Under the pieces are notes generated by a model that saw nothing but the letters and a program-made list of their open reading frames with translations, did not search any database and was not told the DNA's origin. Of a stretch of 64,000 nt of DNA, positions 19,174 through 28,407 are shown in pieces. This DNA is from Algibacter amylolyticus (GTDB taxonomy: Bacteria > Bacteroidota > Bacteroidia > Flavobacteriales > Flavobacteriaceae). A program made the translations under genes and the position numbers. The stretch's first letter is position 1; each line of letters starts with the position of its first letter. The stretch is taken from the NCBI RefSeq assembly GCF_014202225.1, contig NZ_JACHGE010000004.1:124001-188000 (forward strand), read 5' to 3'.

Positions 19174-19602
19174 TCAGTTTTTAATTTTGTGATAATAAAA
19201 CGCTGGCAATAGCAGAATTAAAAGAATTGGCTGAATTAAAAACCTACGGATATTAAAAAACAAATAATAATCTTCCTGCCTTGGGTTAACTACAAAATAA
19301 AGATAAAACACCATAAGCACTAAAAAGGCTATAACATAAATTAAAGCAGAAAATTTTATAATGCTTTTATCTTTAAAAACAACAAACAAAATAGCCAATG
19401 AAATTACTGTGTTTAAAGCATAGCGCAACGTTGTAAAACCAACTAATTTTGCTATTTCGCGTCGCGGACTATCAATATACAAATAGTCATTTTGAAAAAA
19501 AGTTAAATACGGATCGTAAAACAATACACCTTCGTAAAACCGTATTAAAACCAACAGGACAACAAACACTAAAACCAATATGGTTGTTATAACTTTATGC
19601 AT
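19174..19602 (-). CDS. Exosortase F system-associated membrane protein
   Basis: This 142-residue protein has four hydrophobic segments and the conserved stretch RFYEGVLFYDPYLTFFQND near the N-terminus, plus NPRQEDYYLFFNIRRFLIQP in the last loop. These match the small membrane protein that always accompanies exosortase XrtF. The start overlaps the end of xrtF by 8 bp, so the two are translationally linked. Its job is unknown; it may present substrate or stabilise the exosortase. Confidence 0.9.
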   Translation of the reverse strand: MHKVITTILVLVFVVLLVLIRFYEGVLFYDPYLTFFQNDYLYIDSPRREIAKLVGFTTLRYALNTVISLAILFVVFKDKSIIKFSALIYVIAFLVLMVFYLYFVVNPRQEDYYLFFNIRRFLIQPILLILLLPAFYYHKIKN

Positions 19603-20146
19603 CCTTTTTATTTAATTTAGAAAAGCGGTTTACCCAAAAAACCCACAATAAAAACACCATACCGTAAATTATACCAGGAAAAACCACAGCGTGCAAGACA
19701 TCTTTATATTCGGGATAATAATACAAACCAATGGTTAAAACTACAATACGTAATAAATTAACAACATATAATAAAACGCTACCCGAAAGGATGTAAAATA
19801 GCGTTGTTTTTAGCTTTCCGGAAAAGGCAACAACAAACGATATAAATAAGATTATTACACTAAAACCATTACAACCTTCTATAATTCTTGCTAAGTACTT
19901 TCCATTTAATAACACTTTCATGGATGGCTCATCTGGATGCGGCAGTACTTGCGTAGGATAACCCAAATTGTTTAATACGTTTTCGGTTTGCACCGCTACT
20001 AAATGCGTGAAATAATCTGGATAAAATTTAGACCCGTCCGAAAACTGTAAATACAGCTTATAGCCTACCGATAATACGGTATAAACCAACAAAAACGTAA
20101 GGATAAATTTTATTACCGACTTGTATTTTACAAAAAGTGCCTTCAA
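19595..20146 (-). CDS. xrtF: Exosortase family protein XrtF
   Basis: This 183-residue polytopic membrane protease-transpeptidase homologue carries the exosortase catalytic triad: Cys92 in EGCNGFS, Arg133 in NLLRIV, His152 in LHAVVFPG. Exosortases cut C-terminal sorting tails of exported proteins and pass them to a surface carrier. XrtF is a short flavobacterial form found with its small partner (19174-19602). I see no PEP-CTERM-like substrate in the window, and no extra exosortase genes, so its substrate must lie elsewhere. Confidence 0.92.
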   Translation of the reverse strand: MKALFVKYKSVIKFILTFLLVYTVLSVGYKLYLQFSDGSKFYPDYFTHLVAVQTENVLNNLGYPTQVLPHPDEPSMKVLLNGKYLARIIEGCNGFSVIILFISFVVAFSGKLKTTLFYILSGSVLLYVVNLLRIVVLTIGLYYYPEYKDVLHAVVFPGIIYGMVFLLWVFWVNRFSKLNKKDA

Positions 20147-20215
20147 AAATAAATTTTAAAACTGAATATCGAAATTACACCTTTTTAAATACTTTTACCA
20201 AAAACTTTAACAGTT

Positions 20216-20674
20216 ATGTCTTTAGAAAAATTAAAACCACAAATAGAAACCATAGTAGCCAATTCTGAAAAAACGGTGGACGAACGCCTTTTAGCTATTT
20301 GCGAATTACTTGAAAAGCATGTGGAGTATTACAATTGGGTTGGTTTTTACTTTAGAAACGGCACTAAAGAAGAATTACACTTAGGCCCATATGTTGGCGC
20401 ACCAACAGACCATACGGTTATTCCTTTTGGCAAAGGCATTTGCGGTCAGGTGGCTGTTAGTAATCAAAACTTTGTGGTACCAGATGTAGCGGCTCAAGAC
20501 AATTATATTGCTTGTAGTATAACCGTAAAATCTGAAATTGTTGTGCCTATTTTTGTGAATGGCGAAAATATTGGACAGATTGATATCGACTCGAATACCA
20601 TAGATCCGTTTACAGAAAAAGATGAACGCTTTTTAGAATTTGTAAATAAAAAAATAGCAGAGATACTTTATTAA
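20216..20674 (+). CDS. GAF-domain protein, free methionine-(R)-sulfoxide reductase-like
   Basis: This 152-residue single GAF domain matches the family of free methionine-R-sulfoxide reductase (YebR/MsrC). Characteristic stretches are NWVGFYFR, LGPYVGAPTDH, FGKGICGQVA and YIACSITVKSEIVVPIF. Two of the redox cysteines are visible (Cys76 and Cys100); the third cysteine of the E. coli enzyme has no counterpart. The likely role is reducing free methionine sulfoxide with thioredoxin. It is divergent from xrtF, with a 69-bp gap. Confidence 0.85.
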   Translation: MSLEKLKPQIETIVANSEKTVDERLLAICELLEKHVEYYNWVGFYFRNGTKEELHLGPYVGAPTDHTVIPFGKGICGQVAVSNQNFVVPDVAAQDNYIACSITVKSEIVVPIFVNGENIGQIDIDSNTIDPFTEKDERFLEFVNKKIAEILY

Positions 20675-20821
20675 AACTCCCTGCTTAAAAAACATAAAGA
20701 TTAAAGGCTATAAAGACTTCAATTTTTAAATTTTCATTTCCTTGTTAACAACTTCGCGATTTCGTTAAAAAAAGGGCGTCTTTTTTAAGAATTAGGCGCT
20801 TATTTTATTGAATGAAATACC

Positions 20822-20829
20822 TACTTTTG
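20822..20829 (+). promoter_or_regulatory. Candidate -7 box of purH
   Basis: TACTTTTG is an exact TAnnTTTG match 74 bp before the purH start. The nearest TTG (20808-20810) is too close for a normal -33 element. The rest of the 229-bp gap (20675-20903) shows no gene and no riboswitch I recognise. Confidence 0.4.
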
Positions 20830-20903
20830 CGAATAATTACAAACTTTAGCAAAAAACGCTATTAAATAACAAAATTTCATTCTAAAACTTTAAAAAAGTA
20901 CCA

Positions 20904-22436
20904 ATGAGCAACGAAAAAACTATTAAGTCGGCATTAATATCTGTATTTAGTAAAGATGGTTTAGAGCCTATTGTAAAAGAGCTTGATAAACAAGGGGTAA
21001 CCATTTATTCTACAGGTGGTACAGAAAAATTTATTAACGATTTAGGTATAAAAGTTGTTCCGGTGGAAGATGTAACATCTTACCCTTCTATTTTAGGTGG
21101 TCGTGTAAAAACTTTACACCCAAAAGTTTTTGGAGGAATTTTAAACAGACAAAACCACGATGGTGATGTTGCCGAATTAGCAGAATATGAAATTCCGCAA
21201 ATTGATGTGGTTATTGTCGATTTATATCCGTTTGAAAAAACTGTAGCATCTGGAGCTAGCCAACAAGATATTATTGAAAAAATTGATATTGGAGGTATTT
21301 CTTTAATACGAGCGGCAGCTAAGAATTTTGCCGATGTTATATGTGTATCTTCTGTTGATGATTATGCAGAGTTTTTAGAATTGATTTCCGAAAATAATGG
21401 TTCAATTTCTGAAGAAAACAGAAAACGTTTTGCTGGTAAAGCGTTTAACGTATCGTCGCATTACGACACAGCTATTTTTAACTACTTTAACCAAAACCAT
21501 GAGGAAGCTGCGTTAAAAATTAGCGAAACTAAAGGTAAAGTGTTACGTTATGGCGAAAACCCACACCAAAAAGGATTCTTTTTTGGGAATTTTGATGAGT
21601 TATTTACAAAACTTCACGGTAAAGAATTAAGTTACAACAACCTATTAGATGTTGATGCGGCGGTTAACTTAATGTTAGAGTTTAAAAATGATGCACCTAC
21701 ATTTGCCATTTTAAAACACAACAACGCATGTGGTTTAGCACAACGCGACACCTTACACCAAGCTTATGTTGATGCCTTAGCTGGCGATCCTGTTTCTGCT
21801 TTTGGTGGTGTATTAATTAGTAACAAAGAAATTGATGCTGCTACGGCCGAAGAAATTCACAAGTTATTTTGTGAGGTTGTAATTGCTCCTTCTTTTGCTG
21901 CTGATGCTTTAGAGATACTAAAAGGCAAAAAGAATAGAATTTTATTAGAAATTCATGACGTTGAAATGCCTAAAATGAATGTAAGAAGCTGTTTAAACGG
22001 TGTTTTACTTCAAGAAAGAAATAACATTACTGATACTGTTGAAGGTTTAAAGAACGTTACCAATACGGCACCTACACAAGACCAAATAGACGATTTAATT
22101 TTTGCTTCTAAAATTTGTAAGCACACAAAATCTAACACTATTGTTTTAGCTAAAAACAAACAATTATGTGCTAGCGGAACAGGACAAACAAGTCGTGTTG
22201 ATGCCTTAGAGCAAGCTATACATAAAGCAGGAACTTTTAAATTTGATTTAAACGGAGCTGTAATGGCAAGTGATGCTTTTTTCCCGTTTCCGGATTGTGT
22301 TGAAATTGCTAAAAATGCAGGTGTTAATGCGGTAATTCAGCCAGGTGGTTCTATTAAAGATCAATTAAGTATTGATTATTGTAACGATAATGGGGTTGCT
22401 ATGGTAATGACAGGTACACGTCATTTTAAACACTAA
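20904..22436 (+). CDS. purH: Bifunctional AICAR transformylase / IMP cyclohydrolase PurH
   Basis: This 510-residue enzyme carries out the last two steps of purine synthesis. The N-terminal IMP cyclohydrolase domain (1-190) has STGGT, SYPSILGGRVKTLHPK and GGISLIRAAAKN. The C-terminal transformylase domain has LRYGENPHQKG, ILKHNNACG, VSAFGGV and the end signature MASDAFFPFPD ... ESIQPGGSIKDQ-like block. Everything expected is present. It is alone here with no other pur genes, and repeat copy C lies 70 bp downstream. Confidence 0.98.
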   Translation: MSNEKTIKSALISVFSKDGLEPIVKELDKQGVTIYSTGGTEKFINDLGIKVVPVEDVTSYPSILGGRVKTLHPKVFGGILNRQNHDGDVAELAEYEIPQIDVVIVDLYPFEKTVASGASQQDIIEKIDIGGISLIRAAAKNFADVICVSSVDDYAEFLELISENNGSISEENRKRFAGKAFNVSSHYDTAIFNYFNQNHEEAALKISETKGKVLRYGENPHQKGFFFGNFDELFTKLHGKELSYNNLLDVDAAVNLMLEFKNDAPTFAILKHNNACGLAQRDTLHQAYVDALAGDPVSAFGGVLISNKEIDAATAEEIHKLFCEVVIAPSFAADALEILKGKKNRILLEIHDVEMPKMNVRSCLNGVLLQERNNITDTVEGLKNVTNTAPTQDQIDDLIFASKICKHTKSNTIVLAKNKQLCASGTGQTSRVDALEQAIHKAGTFKFDLNGAVMASDAFFPFPDCVEIAKNAGVNAVIQPGGSIKDQLSIDYCNDNGVAMVMTGTRHFKH

Positions 22437-22505
22437 TACAAAATTAATGTTGCTCCTTGACGTGTTGAATTTTTAATAAGTTTTAAGTTTTTAGCACACC
22501 GGAGC

Positions 22506-22605
22506 GCGTTAGGGATTGAACGGTATGTTTGAAATCCTTTTTGTTTTTCCTTAAAAAAAAACAAAAAGATTGAGTAGTGAAAGCCCGACCTTTTTAGGTA
22601 ACGCC
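22506..22605 (-). repeat. Structured dispersed repeat, copy C (A/T-rich central stem)
   Basis: Read on the minus strand, this 100 bp copy starts GGCGTTACC and ends TTCAATCCCTAACGC (GCGTTA 22506-22511 with TAACGC 22599-22604). The flanks match copies B and F (GGTCGGGCTTTCACTACT and AAACATACCG), but the central GC-rich hairpin is replaced by CTTTTTGTTTTT / AAAAACAAAAAG. It fills part of the 327-bp gap between purH and mreB. The rest holds only a weak promoter-like TATATTTA at 22697. Confidence 0.9.
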
Positions 22606-22763
22606 ATAATTTTAAAACAATAGTCTAAAAACCGATGAATAACGTATAACAAACAGTGACATTATTTTGACAAGAATTTGAACCGGTTAAAAGTCATATA
22701 TTTAGTAACTTTTATTACATTTACGGGATTCGTTTTTAAACCATATAAAATATTTAATAGCAC

Positions 22764-23792
22764 ATGGGATTTTTTGATTTCTTAACTGAAGAAATTGCAA
22801 TAGATTTAGGTACTGCAAACACACTTATTATTCATAACGACAAGGTTGTTGTTGACGCACCCTCTATAGTAGCCCGCGACAGGATTTCTGGTAAAATTAT
22901 TGCCGTTGGCCAAGAAGCGAGTTTAATGCAAGGCAAAACCCATGAAAATATTAAAACAATTAGACCGCTTAAGGATGGTGTAATTGCAGATTTTGATGCC
23001 TCGGAGCAGATGATAAGTATGTTTATTAAAAACATACCGGCTTTAAAAAAGAAGTTTTTTACTCCTGCTTTACGTATGGTTATTTGTATTCCTTCTGGAA
23101 TTACAGAGGTTGAAATGCGTGCGGTAAAAGAAAGTGCAGAACGTGTTAATGGCAAGGAAGTTTACTTAATACACGAACCTATGGCTGCGGCTATTGGTAT
23201 TGGTGTGGATATTATGCAACCAAAAGGTAATATGGTTGTTGATATAGGTGGTGGTACTACCGAAATTGCTGTTATTGCTTTGGGTGGTATTGTTTGCGAT
23301 AAATCTGTAAAAATTGCAGGTGATGTTTTTACGAACGATATTGTTTATTACATGCGTACACAACACAATCTTTATGTGGGTGAGCGTACTGCCGAAAAAA
23401 TAAAAATTCAAATTGGTGCTGCTACTGAAGATTTAGAATTACCTCCAGAAGACATGAGTGTTCAAGGTCGTGATTTGTTAACAGGAAAACCAAAACAAGT
23501 TTCTATATCGTACAGAGAAATTGCTAAGGCTTTAGATAAATCTATACTTCGTATTGAAGATGCGGTTATGGAAACCTTATCGCAAACGCCTCCAGAATTG
23601 GCTGCCGATATTTATAACACAGGTATTTACTTAGCGGGTGGTGGCTCTATGTTACGTGGTTTAGATAAGCGTTTATCGCAAAAAACAGATTTACCGGTTT
23701 ACATTGCGGAAGATCCTTTACGCGCCGTTGTAAGAGGTACTGGTATTACACTTAAAAATTTACCTAAATACAAAAGTGTATTGATAAAGTAA
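22764..23792 (+). CDS. mreB: Rod-shape actin homologue MreB
   Basis: This 342-residue actin-fold ATPase forms membrane-bound filaments that steer side-wall synthesis. The start IAIDLGTANTLI is the phosphate-1 motif, VVDIGGGTTEIAVIALGGIV phosphate-2, and YLAGGGSMLRGLDKRL the adenosine motif. The N-terminal MGFFDFLTE helix is amphipathic and fits membrane anchoring. It is the first gene of mreB-mreC-mreD-mrdA-rodA, with short gaps or overlaps between all five. Confidence 0.98.
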   Translation: MGFFDFLTEEIAIDLGTANTLIIHNDKVVVDAPSIVARDRISGKIIAVGQEASLMQGKTHENIKTIRPLKDGVIADFDASEQMISMFIKNIPALKKKFFTPALRMVICIPSGITEVEMRAVKESAERVNGKEVYLIHEPMAAAIGIGVDIMQPKGNMVVDIGGGTTEIAVIALGGIVCDKSVKIAGDVFTNDIVYYMRTQHNLYVGERTAEKIKIQIGAATEDLELPPEDMSVQGRDLLTGKPKQVSISYREIAKALDKSILRIEDAVMETLSQTPPELAADIYNTGIYLAGGGSMLRGLDKRLSQKTDLPVYIAEDPLRAVVRGTGITLKNLPKYKSVLIK

Positions 23793-23813
23793 TAGCTTAA
23801 AAGAGGCAGCCCC

Positions 23814-24626
23814 ATGCAACAAATTATTAATTTTATAATAAGAAACAAAAACTTTTTGTTGTTCTTGTTGCTGTTTGGCATTTCGCTTTTATTCACAATA
23901 CAATCGCACTCCTACCATAAAAGTAAGTTTATTAATTCGGCTAATTTTTTAACCGGAGGTGTTTATAATTCGGCTAATAACGTTACAGGCTATTTTAACT
24001 TAAAAACCCAAAACGAATTACTTGCCGCCGAAAACAAAAGGCTTAGAAAACTACTTTTAAACGTTAACAATAACGCCGATTCAATATTTATTGACAGCCT
24101 TACATTTAGCGAGGATTATAGATTTTACAGCGCAAATATTATAAAAAACAGCTATTCGTTAAACAACAATGTTTTAACTATAAACAAAGGGATAAATGAT
24201 AGCATTCAACAAGATTTTGGTGTAATCTCATCCAAAGGAATTGTTGGTATTATTGATAAAACTAGTGGCAACTACGCTACCGTTATCTCTATTTTAAATG
24301 GTACAAGCAGCATTAGTGCGCAGTTAAAAAAAACAAATCATTTAGGGTCGCTAATTTGGGATGGTAAAGATTCTAAATTCACACAACTTATCGATATACC
24401 CAAAATAGCCAAAGTAAAAGCTGGAGATACTATTATAACTTCTGGGCAGTCCTCCATATTTCCTAAAGGCGTTCCTGTAGGAACCATTGAAAGTTTTAAG
24501 CTAGACCAAGCTGAGAATTATTACGAAATTAACGTTAGGTTGTTTAATGACATGACTAGTATTGAGCATGTGTACATTATAGAAAACGCTAATAAAGAAG
24601 AAATCTCTAATCTACTAGGTAACTAA
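23814..24626 (+). CDS. mreC: Rod-shape protein MreC
   Basis: This 270-residue bitopic protein has one N-terminal transmembrane segment (about 10-30), a coiled coil (NLKTQNELLAAENKRLRKLL, about 55-80) and the two beta domains of MreC, with SSKGIVGIIDKTSGNYATV and VKAGDTIITSGQSSIFPKG. MreC links MreB with PBP2 and RodA in the periplasm. It starts 21 bp after mreB and its stop overlaps the mreD start (TAATG). Confidence 0.95.
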   Translation: MQQIINFIIRNKNFLLFLLLFGISLLFTIQSHSYHKSKFINSANFLTGGVYNSANNVTGYFNLKTQNELLAAENKRLRKLLLNVNNNADSIFIDSLTFSEDYRFYSANIIKNSYSLNNNVLTINKGINDSIQQDFGVISSKGIVGIIDKTSGNYATVISILNGTSSISAQLKKTNHLGSLIWDGKDSKFTQLIDIPKIAKVKAGDTIITSGQSSIFPKGVPVGTIESFKLDQAENYYEINVRLFNDMTSIEHVYIIENANKEEISNLLGN

Positions 24627-25132
24627 TGAATAGTATTTTCTCTATACATACCGTCCGCTTTTTAGTATTAGTATTTGTACAGGTTTTAATACTGAATCAT
24701 ATAAACTTTTTGGGGTATATAAATCCGTATATCTACATCCTATTTATTGCCTTATTTCCTGTTAAAAACAACCGGGTTGTATTAATTTTATTAAGTTTTT
24801 TATTAGGTTTAACCGTAGACATGTTTTTAGACACAGGCGGCATACATGCCGGTGCTTGTGTATTTATTGCATACGCGAGACCTGTAATTTTAAAATCGTC
24901 TTTCGGGATGATTTACGAGCACCAAAGTATTAAATTTAACACAGTAGAATTCGGCTCCAAACTCACCTATTTTACGCTGTTAACTGTACTGCATCATATT
25001 GTTTTATTTTCGTTGGAAATTTTTAGTGTTTCTAGAATACTATTAATCCTTCAAAAAACGTTATTCTCAAGTATATTCACTATTTTATTAAGTGTTATCG
25101 TAACTATAATTTTTAGTAGAAAAACTAAATGA
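24626..25132 (+). CDS. mreD: Rod-shape protein MreD
   Basis: This 168-residue inner-membrane protein has five or so hydrophobic segments and the family-like NPYIYILFIALFPV and SFLLGLTVDMFLDTGGIHAGAC motifs. It is part of the elongasome. Both its ends overlap neighbours: TAATG with mreC and ATGA with mrdA, so the operon is tightly coupled. Confidence 0.93.
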   Translation: MNSIFSIHTVRFLVLVFVQVLILNHINFLGYINPYIYILFIALFPVKNNRVVLILLSFLLGLTVDMFLDTGGIHAGACVFIAYARPVILKSSFGMIYEHQSIKFNTVEFGSKLTYFTLLTVLHHIVLFSLEIFSVSRILLILQKTLFSSIFTILLSVIVTIIFSRKTK

Positions 25133-27066
25133 GACAATTTTTACTCTTCATTACCATAATTGCTGTTGGCTTATTATTTATTGCAAGGTTGTTTTACCTT
25201 CAAATATATAATTCTAGCGGGCATGATTTGTATGAAGATAATGCCATAAGAAAGGTTTACGATTACCCTAAACGTGGTTTTGTATATGACAGAAATGGCG
25301 AGCTGTTAGTGGCTAACCAACCCTCTTATGATGTTATGGTTATTCCTCGTGAAGTTGAACCATTAGACACCCTAGAATTTTGTGAATTGTTGAAAATTGA
25401 CAAATCACAGTTTATAAAAAAATACGAGAAAGCTAGACATTATTCTCCTCGATTACCTTCGGTTTTTGTATCGCACCTTTCAAAGGAAGACTATGCTGTT
25501 CTTCAAGAAAAAATGCGAAAATTTCAAGGCTTTTATATCCAAAAGCGTTCTTTAAGAGACTACGAAACCACTATTGGCGCAAATGTATTAGGCGATATTG
25601 GAGAAGTTAACAATGGCGATATAAGACGAGACCCATATTACAAAATGGGCGATTTAAAAGGAAAACAAGGTATTGAAGCTTCTTATGAAAAAACACTAAG
25701 AGGTGTTAAGGGGATAAAATTTATTCAGAAAGATAGATTTAACAAAAATATAGGCCCTTATAAAGGTGGTAAATTTGATACCATACCCGAACAAGGAAAA
25801 GACATTACTATAACCATTGATGCACAGTTACAGGCTTATGGTGAATTGTTAATGCAAAACAAACGTGGTGGCGTTATAGCGATAGAACCCGCAACGGGCG
25901 AAATTTTATCTATGGTAGCCGCTCCAACCTACGACCCTAATCTTCTTGTTGGTAGAGACCGCTCTAAAAACTTTACTAAACTTTACAACGACTCCATTGC
26001 AAAACCACTTTTTAATAGAAGTTTACAGGGTGTTTACGAACCCGGATCTCCTTTTAAATTAATGAATGCATTAATTGCGCTTCAAGAAGGTGTTGTAACT
26101 CCAGAGGAAACCGTTACATGTTATGCGGGTTACAAATATGGCAATCGATTTATGAAATGCCACTGCCACCGAGGCACAAGAAACGACATGATAGGTGGTA
26201 TACAACGCTCTTGCAATGCCTATTTTGCTACGACTTACAGAAAAATTTTAGATAAAAATGGCAATGCCTCCGAAGGTATAGACAACTGGAGTAAGCATGC
26301 ACAAAGCTTTGGGTTAGGAAACTTTTTAAATAACGATTTATTTGTAGGCCAGAAAGGTAGAATTCCAGATAGAGCCTATTACAAAACTATTTATCCTAAT
26401 ACGTTTTACTCTACGTACACCATATCAAACGCAATTGGGCAAGGTGAAGTTGCTACTACACCAATTCAGTTGGCAAATATGGCGGCAGCGATTGCTAACA
26501 GAGGCTATTATTTTACACCGCACATTATAAAAAATATTGAAGGCGAAACGTTACCAGAACAGTTTACCCAACCAAAATACACAACCATAGACAGAGATAA
26601 TTTCGAGCCTGTAATTGAAGGCATGCTGCAGGTGTACAAAAAAGGAACCGCTGCAAGTTTACAAATTAAGGATATTGATATTTGTGGAAAGACAGGAACA
26701 GTTGAAAATTTCGTAAAAATTGATAGCGTAAAAACACAATTAACAGACCACTCTATCTTTTTAGCATTTGCTCCAAAAAACAACCCCAAAATAGCCATTG
26801 CTGTTTTTGTTGAAAACGGATATTGGGGAAGCAGGTTTGCCGGAAGGATAGCCAGTTTAATGATTGAAAAACATATAAAAGGCCACACCACTAGAAAGGA
26901 TATGGAAGATTGGCTTTTAAGACATACTTTAGAAAACGAGTATGCTAAACCATTTTCGGGAGAGTCTTTTGGTATTAATGGTTATACCACATTACAAATT
27001 GTTGAAGAACAAGAATACTACCGTTTAAAGAAAGAGTTAAACCGAATTAATAAAGCTGAAAGTTGA
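25129..27066 (+). CDS. mrdA: Penicillin-binding protein 2 (elongasome transpeptidase)
   Basis: This 645-residue class B PBP crosslinks side-wall peptidoglycan. It has an N-terminal membrane anchor (5-22), a dimerisation or pedestal domain with YPKRGFVYDRNGELLVANQPSYDV, and a transpeptidase domain with the active-site motifs SPFK (in EPGSPFKLMNA), SCN (in IQRSCNAYF) and KTG (in CGKTGTVENF). It works with RodA, encoded next in TGATG overlap. No frame damage is seen; length is usual for Bacteroidota PBP2. Confidence 0.97.
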   Translation: MRQFLLFITIIAVGLLFIARLFYLQIYNSSGHDLYEDNAIRKVYDYPKRGFVYDRNGELLVANQPSYDVMVIPREVEPLDTLEFCELLKIDKSQFIKKYEKARHYSPRLPSVFVSHLSKEDYAVLQEKMRKFQGFYIQKRSLRDYETTIGANVLGDIGEVNNGDIRRDPYYKMGDLKGKQGIEASYEKTLRGVKGIKFIQKDRFNKNIGPYKGGKFDTIPEQGKDITITIDAQLQAYGELLMQNKRGGVIAIEPATGEILSMVAAPTYDPNLLVGRDRSKNFTKLYNDSIAKPLFNRSLQGVYEPGSPFKLMNALIALQEGVVTPEETVTCYAGYKYGNRFMKCHCHRGTRNDMIGGIQRSCNAYFATTYRKILDKNGNASEGIDNWSKHAQSFGLGNFLNNDLFVGQKGRIPDRAYYKTIYPNTFYSTYTISNAIGQGEVATTPIQLANMAAAIANRGYYFTPHIIKNIEGETLPEQFTQPKYTTIDRDNFEPVIEGMLQVYKKGTAASLQIKDIDICGKTGTVENFVKIDSVKTQLTDHSIFLAFAPKNNPKIAIAVFVENGYWGSRFAGRIASLMIEKHIKGHTTRKDMEDWLLRHTLENEYAKPFSGESFGINGYTTLQIVEEQEYYRLKKELNRINKAES

Positions 27067-28343
27067 TGGTTAGGAATACTAACAGACATTTTAAATTTGA
27101 TTGGATTACCATTATTCTTTTCTTTCTTTTAGTAGGTTTTGGTTGGTTAAATATTTTATCGGCTTCACATATAGGTGTAACGGTAGATTATTTTGATTTC
27201 TCGCAACCCTTTGGAAAGCAACTTGTATTTATATTTCTAACCTTTGGTTTGGTAATTTTATTACTTGCAGTAGATGCCAAATTTTACGAACGCTTTTCTA
27301 GTATTATTTATATTATTTCGATGCTCTCTTTAGTCGGGCTTTTTATTTTTGGTAAAAACGTAAATGGTGCGACCTCATGGTATGGTATTGGCGGTATGAC
27401 TATTCAGCCAAGTGAGTTTGCAAAAACAGCTACAGCGCTTGCAGTAGCCAAATACGTAAGTGATTTAAACACGAATATAAACACTCTTAAAGATCAAATT
27501 CAAACCTTTATTATTATTATTATTCCTGCTATTTTAGTTTTGTTACAAAACGATACAGGTAGCACTATTGTTTATGGTGCCTTCTTTTTTGTTTTGTATC
27601 GCGAAGGGTTGCCTAAATACTATTTAACCATAGGTATTTCGATACTTTTACTTTCTATATTATCCCTAAAATTTGGAGCTCTTGTAGCAACTATTACAGC
27701 CTTAATATTTGTAATAGCGTTTCATTTTTTAAGTAAGATTAAGTTACGTGTTTTTCAATCTGTCTTTATTTTAGTAGCTGCGATAGCCGTATCGTTTGGT
27801 GTAAAATTCTTTTACCAAAGTATTTTACAACCACACCAACAAGACCGAATAAGTCTGTGGTTACGCTTAGAAAAAGACCCAAAAAAGCTAGAGCAAATGA
27901 AACGTACTTTTGCTTATAACCTAAATGAATCTGAAAAGGCAATAAGCTCGGGAGGGTTTACAGGAAGAGGTTTTATGGAAGGCACACGAACTACAGGTAA
28001 ATTTGTACCCGAACAACACACCGATTATATTTTTAGTACAGTTGGCGAAGAGTGGGGCTTTGTAGGTAGTGCATTGGTTGTTATTTTATTCGTTTTACTC
28101 CTACTCCGTATTTTACATTTAGCAGAGTTACAAAAATCGCAGTTTAGTCGTGTTTATGGCTATGGCGTTGCCTCTATTATCTTTATTCACTTTTTCATAA
28201 ACATTGGTATGGTTATGGGCTTAATCCCCACAATTGGTATTCCGTTACCTATGTTTAGCTATGGTGGATCTGGACTTTGGGCCTTTACAATTCTTATTTT
28301 TATATTCGTAAAACTAGATTCCAACCGAATAAACGAGTGGTAA
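27066..28343 (+). CDS. rodA: Peptidoglycan glycosyltransferase RodA
   Basis: This 425-residue SEDS protein polymerises glycan strands with PBP2. I chose the ATG at 27066, which overlaps the mrdA stop in TGATG, over a TTG three bases before. About ten transmembrane segments are visible. Typical motifs are SWYGIGGMTIQPSEFAKTA, LQNDTGSTIVYGAFF, QQDRISLWLRLEKDP and the end block GLIPTIGIPLPMFSYGGSG. It is the last gene of the rod-shape operon; the next gene, a lipoprotein peptide deformylase, follows after 64 bp. Confidence 0.97.
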   Translation: MVRNTNRHFKFDWITIILFFLLVGFGWLNILSASHIGVTVDYFDFSQPFGKQLVFIFLTFGLVILLLAVDAKFYERFSSIIYIISMLSLVGLFIFGKNVNGATSWYGIGGMTIQPSEFAKTATALAVAKYVSDLNTNINTLKDQIQTFIIIIIPAILVLLQNDTGSTIVYGAFFFVLYREGLPKYYLTIGISILLLSILSLKFGALVATITALIFVIAFHFLSKIKLRVFQSVFILVAAIAVSFGVKFFYQSILQPHQQDRISLWLRLEKDPKKLEQMKRTFAYNLNESEKAISSGGFTGRGFMEGTRTTGKFVPEQHTDYIFSTVGEEWGFVGSALVVILFVLLLLRILHLAELQKSQFSRVYGYGVASIIFIHFFINIGMVMGLIPTIGIPLPMFSYGGSGLWAFTILIFIFVKLDSNRINEW

Positions 28344-28407
28344 CCGATAATTGATATTAATTATAGTACGCTTACGTTTCCATACTAGTTAATTTAAAAT
28401 CTCGTGC

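Noticed and set aside
22677-22704. Promoter of mreB (TTTG, then TATATTTA)
   Set aside because: Spacing of 16 and one mismatch make it too weak to list as a feature.
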